From Acinetobacter geminorum (GTDB taxonomy: Bacteria; Pseudomonadota; Gammaproteobacteria; Pseudomonadales; Moraxellaceae): 64,000 nt of DNA. The notes beneath the pieces are model-generated. The model saw only the letters and a list, made by a program, of their open reading frames with translations, searched no databases and was not told the origin of the DNA. A program made the translations under genes and the position numbers. Location of the stretch: NCBI RefSeq assembly GCF_013009345.1, contig NZ_JABELE010000006.1, forward strand, positions 1 to 64,000, in the 5' to 3' direction. Shown piece after piece: positions 42,308 to 51,648 of the stretch; position 1 is the stretch's first letter; every line of letters begins with the position of its first letter.

Positions 42308-43042
42308 TTAGGCCATGTATAAACCACCATTTACATGTAATACCGTACCGGTAATGTAACCTGCTTTATCACTTGCAAGGAAACTCACCGCATTTGCGAT
42401 ATCTTGTGGCTCACCTAAACGATTTAAAGCCACTTGATCACTCATTTTTTTGCGAATGTCTTCACTAAGTGCATCTGTCATTTCTGTTGCAATAAAACCT
42501 GGCGCCACACTATTTACAGTAATTTGGCGGCTACCCATCTCTTTTGCAAGGCTACGGCTGAATGCTTCAATACCTGCTTTAGCAGCAGAATAGTTCGCTT
42601 GGCCTGGGTTTGCAAAATGAGCTACAACAGAACTGATATTAATAATTCGACCAAAACGTGCCTTCGTCATACCCTTAAGCACACGTTTAGATAAACGATA
42701 AACTGCTTTAAGGTGAATGTTGAGAATGTCATCCCAATCATCTTCAGACATACGAAGCAACAAATTGTCTTTCGTAATACCTGCATTGTTCACTAGAACA
42801 AGTACAGGACCATAGTTCTGTTCAATATGAGAAACGACTGCTTCAATCTCGTCGAGATTACGCACGTCGAGCGCCAAACCTGCACCTTGTTCACCAAAGC
42901 TATCACTTAACTTTTGTGCACCAGATTCAGAAGTCGCAGTACCTACAACAAAATAACCGTCTTGAATAAGTTGCTGGGCAATGGCAGCGCCAATACCCCG
43001 ACTCGCGCCCGTTACTAATGCAACTTTGCGTTCTTGTGTCAT
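42308..43042 (-). CDS. fabG: 3-oxoacyl-[ACP] reductase
   Basis: NADPH-dependent reductase of the fatty acid cycle. The 244-residue short-chain dehydrogenase has the cofactor loop TGASRGIG (residues 12-19), NNAG near 86, and the catalytic Ser, Tyr and Lys in NISSV and YSAAKAG near 138-155. Its start overlaps the fabD stop by 4 nt (ATGA). Confidence 0.96.
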   Translation of the reverse strand: MTQERKVALVTGASRGIGAAIAQQLIQDGYFVVGTATSESGAQKLSDSFGEQGAGLALDVRNLDEIEAVVSHIEQNYGPVLVLVNNAGITKDNLLLRMSEDDWDDILNIHLKAVYRLSKRVLKGMTKARFGRIINISSVVAHFANPGQANYSAAKAGIEAFSRSLAKEMGSRQITVNSVAPGFIATEMTDALSEDIRKKMSDQVALNRLGEPQDIANAVSFLASDKAGYITGTVLHVNGGLYMA

Positions 43043-44025
43043 GCAATTTTTCCTTCTGCCACTAAAACAGCATTTAGGGCATCTTCCATTTTGCTCTTAC
43101 TATCAATAGAAAAAGCTTTTTCAATATTTGGTAAACGCTTTGCGAGGTTACTCAATACTGTACCTGGACCACATTCAACAATGTATTGAATACCTTGGTC
43201 TTGTAGAGACTGCATGGTACGTGTCCATTGTACTGATTGGTACAATTGTGCAGTTAATGCCTGACGCAATTGAGCAACATCGGTAGCTATTCCCGCGTTG
43301 ACATTTTGTATTACAGGAATGGTAGGTAGCTCAATGGCAGTTTGTTCCAAAGCTTCTGCAAATTTCTCAGCGGCAGGTTTCATCAACGAACAATGAGAAG
43401 GAACTGACACTGGTAAAGCAATTGCTTTAGCTGACTGCTCTTTTGCCAAAGCCATGACTTCTTGTACAGAAGCTGTACTTCCTGCAATCACAACTTGACC
43501 TTGTGAATTATAGTTTGCAGCTTCTACAGAACCTTCACCTGACGCACTCACGGTTTGACAAAGTTCAACCACTTTTTCATCAGCCAAACCAAGGATTGCA
43601 GCCATAGCCCCTTGACCTTGAGGTACAGCACTTTGCATGAGTTTGCCACGCAAGTTAACCAATTTAACTGCATCCGCCAAGCTCATAGAGCCTGCAGCTA
43701 CCAATGCACTGTATTCACCTAGTGAATGTCCTGCAAGGAATTTAGGTGCCAGACCACCTAAATCAAGCCATACACGCCATAAAGCGATACTGGCAGTTAA
43801 TAACACAGGTTGGGTATTTTCTGTTTGGTCAAGACCTTCGCCACTTTGCGCAATATGCCAAAGATCAAATCCAAGAGCATCTGAAGCTTCTGCAAAAGTT
43901 TGCCCGACCCCACTAAACTGTTCTGCTAGTTCAGCAAGCATACCGACTTTTTGTGAACCTTGACCAGGAAACACAAACGCAGTTTTTGTGGCTAAAGCTA
44001 CTTGTTCAAGACGTTTAGCAGACAT
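43039..44025 (-). CDS. fabD: Malonyl-CoA:ACP transacylase
   Basis: Loads malonyl groups on to ACP. The 328-residue protein has FPGQGSQKVGM near residue 18, the active-site Ser in GHSLGEYSALVA near residue 100, and the His in VPSHCSLM. The usual neighbours plsX and fabH are missing upstream; rpmF lies 151 nt away behind a terminator. Confidence 0.95.
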   Translation of the reverse strand: MSAKRLEQVALATKTAFVFPGQGSQKVGMLAELAEQFSGVGQTFAEASDALGFDLWHIAQSGEGLDQTENTQPVLLTASIALWRVWLDLGGLAPKFLAGHSLGEYSALVAAGSMSLADAVKLVNLRGKLMQSAVPQGQGAMAAILGLADEKVVELCQTVSASGEGSVEAANYNSQGQVVIAGSTASVQEVMALAKEQSAKAIALPVSVPSHCSLMKPAAEKFAEALEQTAIELPTIPVIQNVNAGIATDVAQLRQALTAQLYQSVQWTRTMQSLQDQGIQYIVECGPGTVLSNLAKRLPNIEKAFSIDSKSKMEDALNAVLVAEGKIA

Positions 44026-44109
44026 AAGAAATCCTTTTTTGGGTTTTCACTCATTTCTGGAGCGGAAATTTAACATGTTATTTATATATTTATAATTGCG
44101 AAAAACAAC

Positions 44110-44132
44110 AAAAAAAGGGAGCTTTCGCTCCC
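44110..44132 (-). terminator. Terminator of yceD-rpmF
   Basis: GGGAGC-GAAA-GCTCCC stem followed by seven Ts on the minus strand, separating rpmF from fabD. Confidence 0.92.
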
Positions 44133-44176
44133 ATTTTTTCTATACTTAAGCATCACGCTTAATGCATATCATGCAA

Positions 44177-44362
44177 TTATTCAGCATCAGCTGCTTTAGC
44201 GAATAATTGACGACCACGGTAGAAACCGTCTTTAGTCACGTGGTGACGACGATGAGTTTCACCAGTTGCTTGGTCTACTGTTAATGCATTCTCGGTTAAA
44301 GCGTCATGTGAACGGCGCATGTCACGGCGAGAGCGACTTTTACGGTTTTGCTGAACGGCCAT
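44177..44362 (-). CDS. rpmF: 50S ribosomal protein L32
   Basis: A 61-residue basic ribosomal protein starting MAVQQNRKSRSRRDMRRSHD, with the HHVTKDGFYRGRQL block. The zinc Cys residues of some L32 forms are absent, as in E. coli. It follows yceD after 74 nt, the standard order. Confidence 0.97.
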   Translation of the reverse strand: MAVQQNRKSRSRRDMRRSHDALTENALTVDQATGETHRRHHVTKDGFYRGRQLFAKAADAE

Positions 44363-44436
44363 GATGGCTCCTTACAAAGATCGAAAAAATGGATCAGAAC
44401 AAATTCAGTTGTCTTATCTCACAATTATAACACAAA

Positions 44437-44997
44437 TTATGAGTTAAGTTTACCCTTCAAACCTGCCAAAACATCAAACGGATTATCCCGTTTTTCTTCG
44501 ACAACATTCTGAATGGTAGGTTGATGTTTATGTTCACAAGCATCATGCTTGGGAGATAAAGGCATCAACAATAACAGTTCATCTTCTAGTAATGCGAGTA
44601 AGTTAATCGAGGCAGGCGTATCATAATCGCCTTTCGTCGAAGACTCACTTTCACCTAAAACGATGAAATCAGCATCCTCATCCAAGCGCTCTATCAGTGA
44701 CTCATCATCCACTAATGCAATATGGAAGTCTAAGACAAGAGGCATTTCAACAGGTTCCAAACAACGTTGGCACTCCATTGGAACTTTCGTGTCCATGTGA
44801 CCGTCCATCCACACAATGCGATGATATGCATCCATTGATAGCTTACAGTCTATGTTGATCAATTGGTTATCAATTGATCCAACAGCTTCACGAGCGATAC
44901 GAGCAAAGCGAGACAAGGGCAGTTGACCTGACCATGTAAAGCCTTGTTCAGCCCATTTAAACGGCTCAATCTGTGCCGGAAAGGTATTTGCTGACAT
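44437..44997 (-). CDS. yceD: YceD family protein (DUF177), 23S rRNA accumulation protein
   Basis: A 186-residue protein of the DUF177 family, required for normal 23S rRNA levels in E. coli and plants. The signature Cys pair is in MECQRCLEPVEM near residue 96, and the C-terminal DELLLLMPLSPKHD ... NPFDVLAGLK block is typical. It precedes rpmF, an order conserved in many bacteria. Confidence 0.9.
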   Translation of the reverse strand: MSANTFPAQIEPFKWAEQGFTWSGQLPLSRFARIAREAVGSIDNQLINIDCKLSMDAYHRIVWMDGHMDTKVPMECQRCLEPVEMPLVLDFHIALVDDESLIERLDEDADFIVLGESESSTKGDYDTPASINLLALLEDELLLLMPLSPKHDACEHKHQPTIQNVVEEKRDNPFDVLAGLKGKLNS

Positions 44998-45093
44998 AAT
45001 TAAGGCGGCAATTCTACAAATTCATCGGTACTCTGTCAAAGATTAAGATACAATTTTGCACTTCTTTAGACAGAACTCGGGGTAAATTAAGCA

Positions 45094-45756
45094 ATGCACC
45101 TGTTGCAGCCGCAACCTGAAGTTAACACTTCATTACTCGTTTGCACCCATTCAACTCATCAGAACACTCTTGTACCTGACCTAGTGCAACTCTCACCATG
45201 GTCAAGCTCAAAATCGGAGTCTGAGCAAGTTGATTGGCTTATTTTACACTTTAATCACTGGTTTTCCCACCATAATGTGACATTAGTTCGTGGTGATTTT
45301 GAACCTGAATATTTCCCAGCGACAAATAAAGAACCAGCCAAGATCCAATTTGCTCACGGTTTCTTTAATAGTGCTTTGCATGAAATTAGTCATTGGTCTA
45401 TTGCAGGCGAAAAAAGACGTCTATTACCAGATTTAGGTTATTGGTATGCACCTGATGGTCGCACCCAAGAACAGCAAATTTTATTTGAACAAGTAGAAAT
45501 TAAGCCTCAAGCAATTGAATGGTTATTTGCACAATCTTTTGGTCGAAAATTTAGAGTTTCACTCGATAACCTTACAGGTGATAGCGGTGATGGCAAACTA
45601 TTTAAAGATAACGTTTATGCTCAAGTGCAACGTTACTTTTCGGGTGAAGCCAAGTTGCCACGTGATGCATCAGCATTTATTGGTTTTATTTGCCAATGTA
45701 CACGTTCGGGAACATCTTTACAATTAAATGAATTTAAACGTGAACTCCTTGATTAA
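45094..45756 (+). CDS. epmC: EF-P hydroxylase EpmC (YfcM)
   Basis: Hydroxylates the beta-lysylated Lys34 of elongation factor P in E. coli. The 220-residue protein has the HEISH zinc/iron-type motif in HGFFNSALHEISHW (about 96-109) and the following RRLLPDLGYWYAPDGRTQEQQ, both typical of YfcM. epmA, epmB and efp are not in the window. Divergent from yceD. Confidence 0.87.
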   Translation: MHLLQPQPEVNTSLLVCTHSTHQNTLVPDLVQLSPWSSSKSESEQVDWLILHFNHWFSHHNVTLVRGDFEPEYFPATNKEPAKIQFAHGFFNSALHEISHWSIAGEKRRLLPDLGYWYAPDGRTQEQQILFEQVEIKPQAIEWLFAQSFGRKFRVSLDNLTGDSGDGKLFKDNVYAQVQRYFSGEAKLPRDASAFIGFICQCTRSGTSLQLNEFKRELLD

Positions 45757-45846
45757 TTGACAAAAAAGCTACGTTAATTACTTGCCTAGGCCATTTAAAA
45801 AGCCTAATAATTATTTTTAACACTGGCCTGATGGAGTCTCTAAAAT

Positions 45847-46464
45847 ATGATGCATTTACATGTACATCCTGAAAATCCACAGCAACGCCTCATTGCCCAA
45901 GCGGTTGAACGTATCCGAGCAGGAGATGTTGTGGTCTACCCTACCGATGCTGCCTATGCGATTGGGTGTCAAATCGGTAATAAAAATGCCATGGAACGTA
46001 TTGCACAGATTCGTGGTTTAGGGCCTAAACATCAATACGCCATTATGTGCTGTGACTTATCTGATATTGCAACTTATGCAAAAGTTGATAATGCGACATA
46101 TCGTTTATTGAAAGCGAATACACCGGCTATTACTACGTTCATTTTACCTGCAACAAGTGAAGTTCCTCGTAGATTGATGCACCCTAAAAAGAAAACAATT
46201 GGCTTACGTATTCCGAGTAACCCAATTTGTCAGGCTTTATTAAAAGAACTTGGTGAACCTCTACTTACCAGTACATTAATTTTACCAGGTCAAGAAGATC
46301 CTCTAGATGACCCTTACGATATTGAAAATCAGTTAGATAAACGAATTGATGTATTTATTGATGGAGGTTTCGGAACTCTAACAAGTACAAGTATTGTTGA
46401 TTTATCGGGTGAACATCCTGAAATTATCCGTCGTGGTGTTGGCAACGTAAGTGCTTTTGAATAA
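45847..46464 (+). CDS. yciO: YciO, Sua5/YrdC-domain protein
   Basis: A 205-residue member of the Sua5/YciO/YrdC family. It matches the YciO branch (HPENPQQRLIAQAVERI at the start, TTFILPATSEVPRRL, KKTIGLRIPSNPICQALL) rather than TsaC. YciO can bind RNA and has weak threonylcarbamoyl activity in some reports, but its cell role is not clear. Its neighbours scpA-scpB-rluB are the order seen in related genomes. Confidence 0.9.
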   Translation: MMHLHVHPENPQQRLIAQAVERIRAGDVVVYPTDAAYAIGCQIGNKNAMERIAQIRGLGPKHQYAIMCCDLSDIATYAKVDNATYRLLKANTPAITTFILPATSEVPRRLMHPKKKTIGLRIPSNPICQALLKELGEPLLTSTLILPGQEDPLDDPYDIENQLDKRIDVFIDGGFGTLTSTSIVDLSGEHPEIIRRGVGNVSAFE

Positions 46465-46688
46465 GCACTTACATTTTTTACCAATAGTTTTAAAAAAAGT
46501 ATTATCACTCAAAAAAATACTCTTTATTTATTTTGGATTTTTTTTACACTTTAGTCGTTAAGTAATTTATTAAAAGACACAATTCATTTAGAATGATTTT
46601 CACTATCTGCTGTTCTTCTACTTACAGCTGTCTAGGACTTGAATAACAAGTCTCATGCTTTTGAAAATTCGCGTGGCTTATAATCGTA

Positions 46689-47480
46689 ATGAATCAATCA
46701 CTTCATCAATCCATGGAAGACGCTCCACACATCCGTGTTTTAGATGAGTGGCATGACAAAATTCCAGAAGATCTCTATATACCTCCAGCTGCATTTGAGA
46801 TTTTACTCGAGCGGTTTGAAGGTCCATTAGATTTTTTAATTTATCTGATTCAGAAAAACGGTTTCGATTTAATTCAACTCGATATTGCTCCTATAGCGAC
46901 TCAATATTTGGCCTATATGGATAGCATGAAATCTTTAAATATCGAGTTGACAGCAGATTATATGGTGATGGCTGCTTTATTGGCTGACTTGAAGTCTCGC
47001 CTACTTTTACCAAAACCTACAATTATAAGCATTGAAAAAGACCCTAAGCAGGAGCTTATTGATCGTCTTGAAACCTATCTACGCATTAAGCAAGCAGCTG
47101 AGCGTTTAGGGCAAATGCCAATTCTTGAGCGCGATACATTTAGTGCCAATGTAAGCTTAGGACATATCTCTCCTGTTTATGAAGGTTACGATATCTCAGC
47201 GCTACATGATGCGTTGTTCTGTGTATTTAATCGCCCTGAACCTATTACCCATGTTGTCGCTCAAGAACCTGTTTTGCTCGAAGAACGTATTGCATATATT
47301 GAAGAGAAATTAGAGTCTGGTGATGTGTTAAGTTTTAAAGAATTACTCAATCCCCAGCAAGGTCGTATGGGAATGGTTGTTACATTTATGGCAGTTTTAG
47401 AATTGACTCGCCAACAGAAAATTAAAATTATTGCCACTGGTATTGAAGCCCCGTTAGCAATTCAAGGATCTTCAATATGA
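46689..47480 (+). CDS. scpA: Segregation and condensation protein A
   Basis: Kleisin-type subunit that bridges SMC head domains. The 263 residues include FEGPLDFLIYLIQKN near residue 40 and the C-terminal winged-helix segment. The ATG at 46689 has no ribosome binding site; a TATAAT ends 4 nt ahead of it, so the mRNA may have almost no leader. The ATG eight codons in also lacks one. scpB overlaps its end by 4 nt. Confidence 0.92.
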   Translation: MNQSLHQSMEDAPHIRVLDEWHDKIPEDLYIPPAAFEILLERFEGPLDFLIYLIQKNGFDLIQLDIAPIATQYLAYMDSMKSLNIELTADYMVMAALLADLKSRLLLPKPTIISIEKDPKQELIDRLETYLRIKQAAERLGQMPILERDTFSANVSLGHISPVYEGYDISALHDALFCVFNRPEPITHVVAQEPVLLEERIAYIEEKLESGDVLSFKELLNPQQGRMGMVVTFMAVLELTRQQKIKIIATGIEAPLAIQGSSI

Positions 47481-48073
47481 GTAGTTTTGAACAAAATAAT
47501 AATGATTTGTCATTAGCTGACATTCATCATGAAGTCTTATTACAACTTGAAGCAATTATCTTTGCCAGTGAAGCACCTGTTTCAATTGCCCGCTTAAAAG
47601 AAGCATTTAACAATCAATATAATAAACAACAGCTTCGTCAGCTTTTGCAGCAGCTCGCGCTATTACAACATGGTCGGTCTATTGAGCTGATTGAAACAGC
47701 ACAAGGGTTTCGCTTTCAGGTAAGATCTAAATATCGTAGTATTATTGCGCAAATTTGGCCAGAGCGACCAACAAAACTGTCGCCTTCATTACTAGAAACC
47801 CTGGCTGTCATTGCTTATCATCAACCGGTTACCCGAGCTGATATTGAACAAATTCGTGGTGTATCTAATAATAGTCAGATTCTTAGAACACTATTTGACT
47901 GGAACTGGATTAAAGAAGCCGGTTTTAGAGATTTACCCGGAAGACCTGCGTTGCTAATTACAACGCCTCAGTTTCTGAATGCTTTTGGTCTAGCCTCTCT
48001 AGGCCAATTGCCTCCCCTACAGAACGCCAAGGAAGCCTTTATGGCTCTCGATGCAAATGCACCGAAATCATAA
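47477..48073 (+). CDS. scpB: Segregation and condensation protein B
   Basis: Winged-helix dimer that binds ScpA in the SMC complex. The 198 residues show LEAIIFASEAPVSIARL near residue 30 and the second domain LLETLAVIAYHQPVTRADIEQIRGV. Coupled to scpA by an ATGA overlap. An smc gene also lies in this window (61829-64000) but is not in the same unit. Confidence 0.94.
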   Translation: MSSFEQNNNDLSLADIHHEVLLQLEAIIFASEAPVSIARLKEAFNNQYNKQQLRQLLQQLALLQHGRSIELIETAQGFRFQVRSKYRSIIAQIWPERPTKLSPSLLETLAVIAYHQPVTRADIEQIRGVSNNSQILRTLFDWNWIKEAGFRDLPGRPALLITTPQFLNAFGLASLGQLPPLQNAKEAFMALDANAPKS

Positions 48074-48114
48074 AGAGGTGGACTGTTGATCATTATGTCT
48101 AAGGTTGTGCTGTC

Positions 48115-49038
48115 ATGAGTGAAAAATTGCAAAAAGTATTAGCGAGAATCGGATTAGGTTCCCGCCGATATATGGAAGAGGTTATTGCCGCAGGACGCGT
48201 GAGTGTAAACGGTCGTGTTGCCCAAGTGGGTGAGCGCATTGAACCAGGCGATGAGTTACGCATTGATGGCCGTAAAGTTCAGTTTCAGATTGAAGACGAA
48301 ATTCGTCGTCGCGTACTGATTTATTATAAGCCTGAGGGTGAAATCTGTTCACGTAATGATCCTGAAAAACGCCCAACCGTATTTGATCATTTACCACAAA
48401 TTGCCAATGACCGCTGGGTAATGGTAGGTCGTCTGGATATTAACAGTACTGGTTTATTACTATTCACAAATGATGGCGAACTTGCTAACCGCTTAATGCA
48501 CCCATCTAATGAAATCGAACGTGAATACGCTGTTCGAGTAATGGGTGAGGTAACGCCAAAACTACGCCAAAACATGGTTAACGGAGTAGAGCTCGAAGAT
48601 GGTCCTGCCAAATTCGAATCATTCTCTGAAATTGGTGGTGAAGGTATTAACCGCTGGTACCAAGTTGTAGTAAAAGAAGGTCGTAACCGCGAAGTACGTC
48701 GTATTTTCGAATCGCAAGATCTTAAAGTAAGCCGTTTATTACGTACACGCTACGGTACAGTTATTTTACCGCGCGAATTACGTACTGGTCGTTGGATGGA
48801 ACTCGACAAAACTGACATCGATAACTTAGCCAAATCGGTTGAGTTAAAGCCACGCCAAGGTACAGGTCTATTTGGTATGGCAAAACGCCGTACTGATCGT
48901 ATGACTGAAAAACCAATGGCAGCACGTCGTGGCGGTTACTTACGTCAACAACGTCGTGATGATGAAAAAGAAGCTCCTGTTAACACAGGGAACCAACGTA
49001 AAGCGACTGGTTTTAACCGCGGTTCGAAGAAATTCTAA
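48115..49038 (+). CDS. rluB: 23S rRNA pseudouridine(2605) synthase RluB
   Basis: A 307-residue pseudouridine synthase of the RsuA/RluB group: S4 domain at 3-60, catalytic Asp in VGRLDINSTGLLLF near 105, and REYAVRVMGEV. The tail of about 60 residues is basic and Gly/Arg-rich, as in RluB. Order scpA-scpB-rluB is conserved in gammaproteobacteria. Confidence 0.93.
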   Translation: MSEKLQKVLARIGLGSRRYMEEVIAAGRVSVNGRVAQVGERIEPGDELRIDGRKVQFQIEDEIRRRVLIYYKPEGEICSRNDPEKRPTVFDHLPQIANDRWVMVGRLDINSTGLLLFTNDGELANRLMHPSNEIEREYAVRVMGEVTPKLRQNMVNGVELEDGPAKFESFSEIGGEGINRWYQVVVKEGRNREVRRIFESQDLKVSRLLRTRYGTVILPRELRTGRWMELDKTDIDNLAKSVELKPRQGTGLFGMAKRRTDRMTEKPMAARRGGYLRQQRRDDEKEAPVNTGNQRKATGFNRGSKKF

Positions 49039-49054
49039 AATATTCATAAGATGT

Positions 49055-49086
49055 AAAAAAACCGCTCAAATTTGAGCGGTTTTTTA
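49055..49086. terminator. Bidirectional terminator of rluB and bioD
   Basis: Perfect palindrome of 15-bp arms with AAAAAACCGCTCAAA and its complement, ending in a T run on each strand. Confidence 0.92.
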
Positions 49087-49098
49087 TAGCCGTTTGAC

Positions 49099-49743
49099 TT
49101 AATTCATTTTTGCCAGCTCAATCCATTCAGCTTCGGGGAAATGAATTGTTAAATAGTCTTTCAAGTAATTTGAAGTATCTTGAGAAATTAATGGATCTTT
49201 TGATTCATCTTTTAGGTTATATACCAAGGCTTGTAATTTCAACCCACGAGACTTAAGTGCTTCAAGACTAAGCAAAGTATGGTTAATACTTCCCAAACGA
49301 CCCGATGTTACTAAAATAACGGGAAACTGGTGCTGAGCAACATAATCAATGGTCAGCAGACTGGTGGTTAATGGCACCATTAAGCCTCCCGCACCTTCCA
49401 ACAATACAATTTCAAAACGCTCCGCCAATGTTTGGGTCGCATCTTCAATTTTTTGAAAATCAATTTCTCGGTTATCAAGACGTGTTGCAAGATGAGGTGA
49501 AGCAGGATAACTGAAGATTTCAGGCATGGTTAGCTTGTCATGATCTTCTTGAAACCAGCCCTGCCCCATAATTTCACGATGCTTTTCAATATCCTCAGAA
49601 ATATCAGCGTTACCTGTTTGAATGAGTTTTTGGGTAATCACTTTTTTACCCTGCTCAGTCCATAATTTTGCTAAGAAACCTGTCGCGTAGGTTTTACCAA
49701 TTTCGGTATCAATCCCACTCACAAAATAGATCTGGCCACTCAT
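49099..49743 (-). CDS. bioD: Dethiobiotin synthetase
   Basis: Closes the ureido ring of dethiobiotin from DAPA, CO2 and ATP. The 214-residue protein has the ATP loop GIDTEIGKTYATG near residue 10, and the LLEGAGGLMVPL block near 115. It begins directly after the bioC stop. Last of the bioA-F-C-D unit. Confidence 0.94.
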   Translation of the reverse strand: MSGQIYFVSGIDTEIGKTYATGFLAKLWTEQGKKVITQKLIQTGNADISEDIEKHREIMGQGWFQEDHDKLTMPEIFSYPASPHLATRLDNREIDFQKIEDATQTLAERFEIVLLEGAGGLMVPLTTSLLTIDYVAQHQFPVILVTSGRLGSINHTLLSLEALKSRGLKLQALVYNLKDESKDPLISQDTSNYLKDYLTIHFPEAEWIELAKMN

Positions 49744-50493
49744 TTACTTCATTCTCCGGGCAATACAATAAATCGGATGATATGTTAGGGAATATCCCTC
49801 GACACACTTAAACCGATCATAATCTTGATAAAACTGTTGTAAAGTTTGCTTAGTCCAACGATGCTGCGCCGTTGCTGTTACACCTGTTGCTTTTAAATGT
49901 TGCAATACGGCTTTAGGTGAATCGAAATAGAGTTGAGTTTCTGATTCTGACAAATGCAAAATCTCAAAACCAGCCTGAATTAAGACACTATTCCAATTTT
50001 CAACTGACCAATAACTTAAACCTTGTCCTGTTAATTCTTTAATCTCTAATAAATTTTTAGATCCAAAGGTTGAAAAGCACAACCAACCTCGCTCAGTTAA
50101 AGCCTCATTACAACGTTTGAGTAAGTGCGGTAAATCTTGCATCCACTGTAAAGCTGAACCTGAAACAATCATATCGAGCTGCTGGGGAAAGTCTAAAGTT
50201 TCAACATCCCCAATCAACCATTTTAAATTTTCTTGATGACTAAAGTGCTGCTGCACATCTGCATATAGATCATTCAAAATTAACTCTTCAAACTGAAAAG
50301 ATGTAGCAAGAAGACGAGTTAAATTGCCAGAACCACAACCAATTTCAAAAACACGCGACATCATACGCGGGCAGAACTGCTGAACTAAACCTGTTAAATT
50401 TTGGCAAATCTGCTTTTGAACAATTGCATGCTCTGAATAGGTTTGTCCTGCTTTGGCAAAACGCTGGGCAACTAAGTTTTTATTCAAACTCAC
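49744..50493 (-). CDS. bioC: Malonyl-[ACP] O-methyltransferase
   Basis: SAM-dependent methyltransferase that disguises malonyl-ACP as a substrate for pimelate synthesis. The 249 residues carry the SAM motif VFEIGCGSGNLTRLL near residue 45, and the conserved SGSALQWMQDLP block. It overlaps bioF by 4 nt. BioH, the esterase that later removes the methyl group, is encoded upstream at 53023. Confidence 0.93.
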   Translation of the reverse strand: MSLNKNLVAQRFAKAGQTYSEHAIVQKQICQNLTGLVQQFCPRMMSRVFEIGCGSGNLTRLLATSFQFEELILNDLYADVQQHFSHQENLKWLIGDVETLDFPQQLDMIVSGSALQWMQDLPHLLKRCNEALTERGWLCFSTFGSKNLLEIKELTGQGLSYWSVENWNSVLIQAGFEILHLSESETQLYFDSPKAVLQHLKATGVTATAQHRWTKQTLQQFYQDYDRFKCVEGYSLTYHPIYCIARRMK

Positions 50494-51647
50494 AGAAAAC
50501 CCACCAATGCTTCAAGTTCATGTTGCTCAACCATTGATGTTAAGGAAATACGCAAACGCGAACTATTTTTAGGTACTGTTGGTGGACGTACAGGCATGGC
50601 ATAAAAACCGCTTTCCTGAACCTGTTTCGCCTTATCGATAGCAGCCTGACTTTCTCCCACAATCACTGGAATAATATGGCTGGTCGATGGACTCACATAC
50701 CCCTTTTGCACCACTGCTTGTTGAAGATATTGGCTAATATTTTTTAAATGTTCACGTTGAGATTGAGCGTTTAATACTTTTTGAAAAATAAAATTTGCCC
50801 AAGCCATAACAATCGGAGGTTGAGCAGTACTAAAAATAAGCGGGCGCATTTTATTAATGAGATAATCTTTAATAATTGGATGGCAAATAATATAACCACC
50901 GACTGCTGCTAGCGCTTTACCCAAGGTACCAACTAGAAAATCAATTTCCTGAATTACATTATATTGTTCGGCACACCCTAAACCTTGCTGTCCACGTACG
51001 CCAATTGAATGCGCTTCATCGACATATAACATGGTTTTAGAAAAGCGTTTTTTAAGCTGGACTAAAGCGGTTAAATCTGTTTCATCGCCATCCATACTAA
51101 AAATACTTTCCGTGACCACAATGATTCGTTCAATCTGGTCATCATCATGATACTTTTGTAGAAGTTGCTCTAAATGCTGCAAATCATTATGTCGATAGCG
51201 CACATACTGGGCACCAGACAAACGGATCCCATCAATCATACTGGCATGAACTAACTTATCCGCCAATATTAAAGTTTTACTATCAGCAATAGCTGGCAAA
51301 ATACCAATATTCATATGGTAGCCACTATTAAATAATAGTGCCGCTCGACCGCTAAATGCTTGGCTTAGGCTATTTTCTAATTGTTCATATTCGTCAAAAT
51401 TTCCCGTTAATAGACGTGAAGATGAAGAACTAAAATAGCTACGCTCAATTGGAAAGCTATCTAAAAACTCGTGACGAAGATTGATATCAGCAGCCAACCC
51501 AAGATAGTCATTTGAAGCTAAGTTGAGCATCGTTTTATTTTGAATTGTAATAAAACGTCCGTGCTGCACATTTGGGGTAAATTGTCTAAAGTTACCTTGT
51601 TGCTTTAACTCATCTAATTCGGCAGAAAAATGATCAAGCAATGACAT
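50490..51647 (-). CDS. bioF: 8-amino-7-oxononanoate synthase
   Basis: PLP enzyme that joins pimeloyl thioester and alanine. The 385-residue protein has the PLP Lys in GTLGKALAAVGG near residue 230 and the DEAHSIGVRGQQG block. The start is ATG 51647, two bases after the bioA stop codon, with GGGAGCG upstream; the longer frame overlaps bioA. Confidence 0.95.
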   Translation of the reverse strand: MSLLDHFSAELDELKQQGNFRQFTPNVQHGRFITIQNKTMLNLASNDYLGLAADINLRHEFLDSFPIERSYFSSSSSRLLTGNFDEYEQLENSLSQAFSGRAALLFNSGYHMNIGILPAIADSKTLILADKLVHASMIDGIRLSGAQYVRYRHNDLQHLEQLLQKYHDDDQIERIIVVTESIFSMDGDETDLTALVQLKKRFSKTMLYVDEAHSIGVRGQQGLGCAEQYNVIQEIDFLVGTLGKALAAVGGYIICHPIIKDYLINKMRPLIFSTAQPPIVMAWANFIFQKVLNAQSQREHLKNISQYLQQAVVQKGYVSPSTSHIIPVIVGESQAAIDKAKQVQESGFYAMPVRPPTVPKNSSRLRISLTSMVEQHELEALVGFL

Positions 51648-51648
51648 C

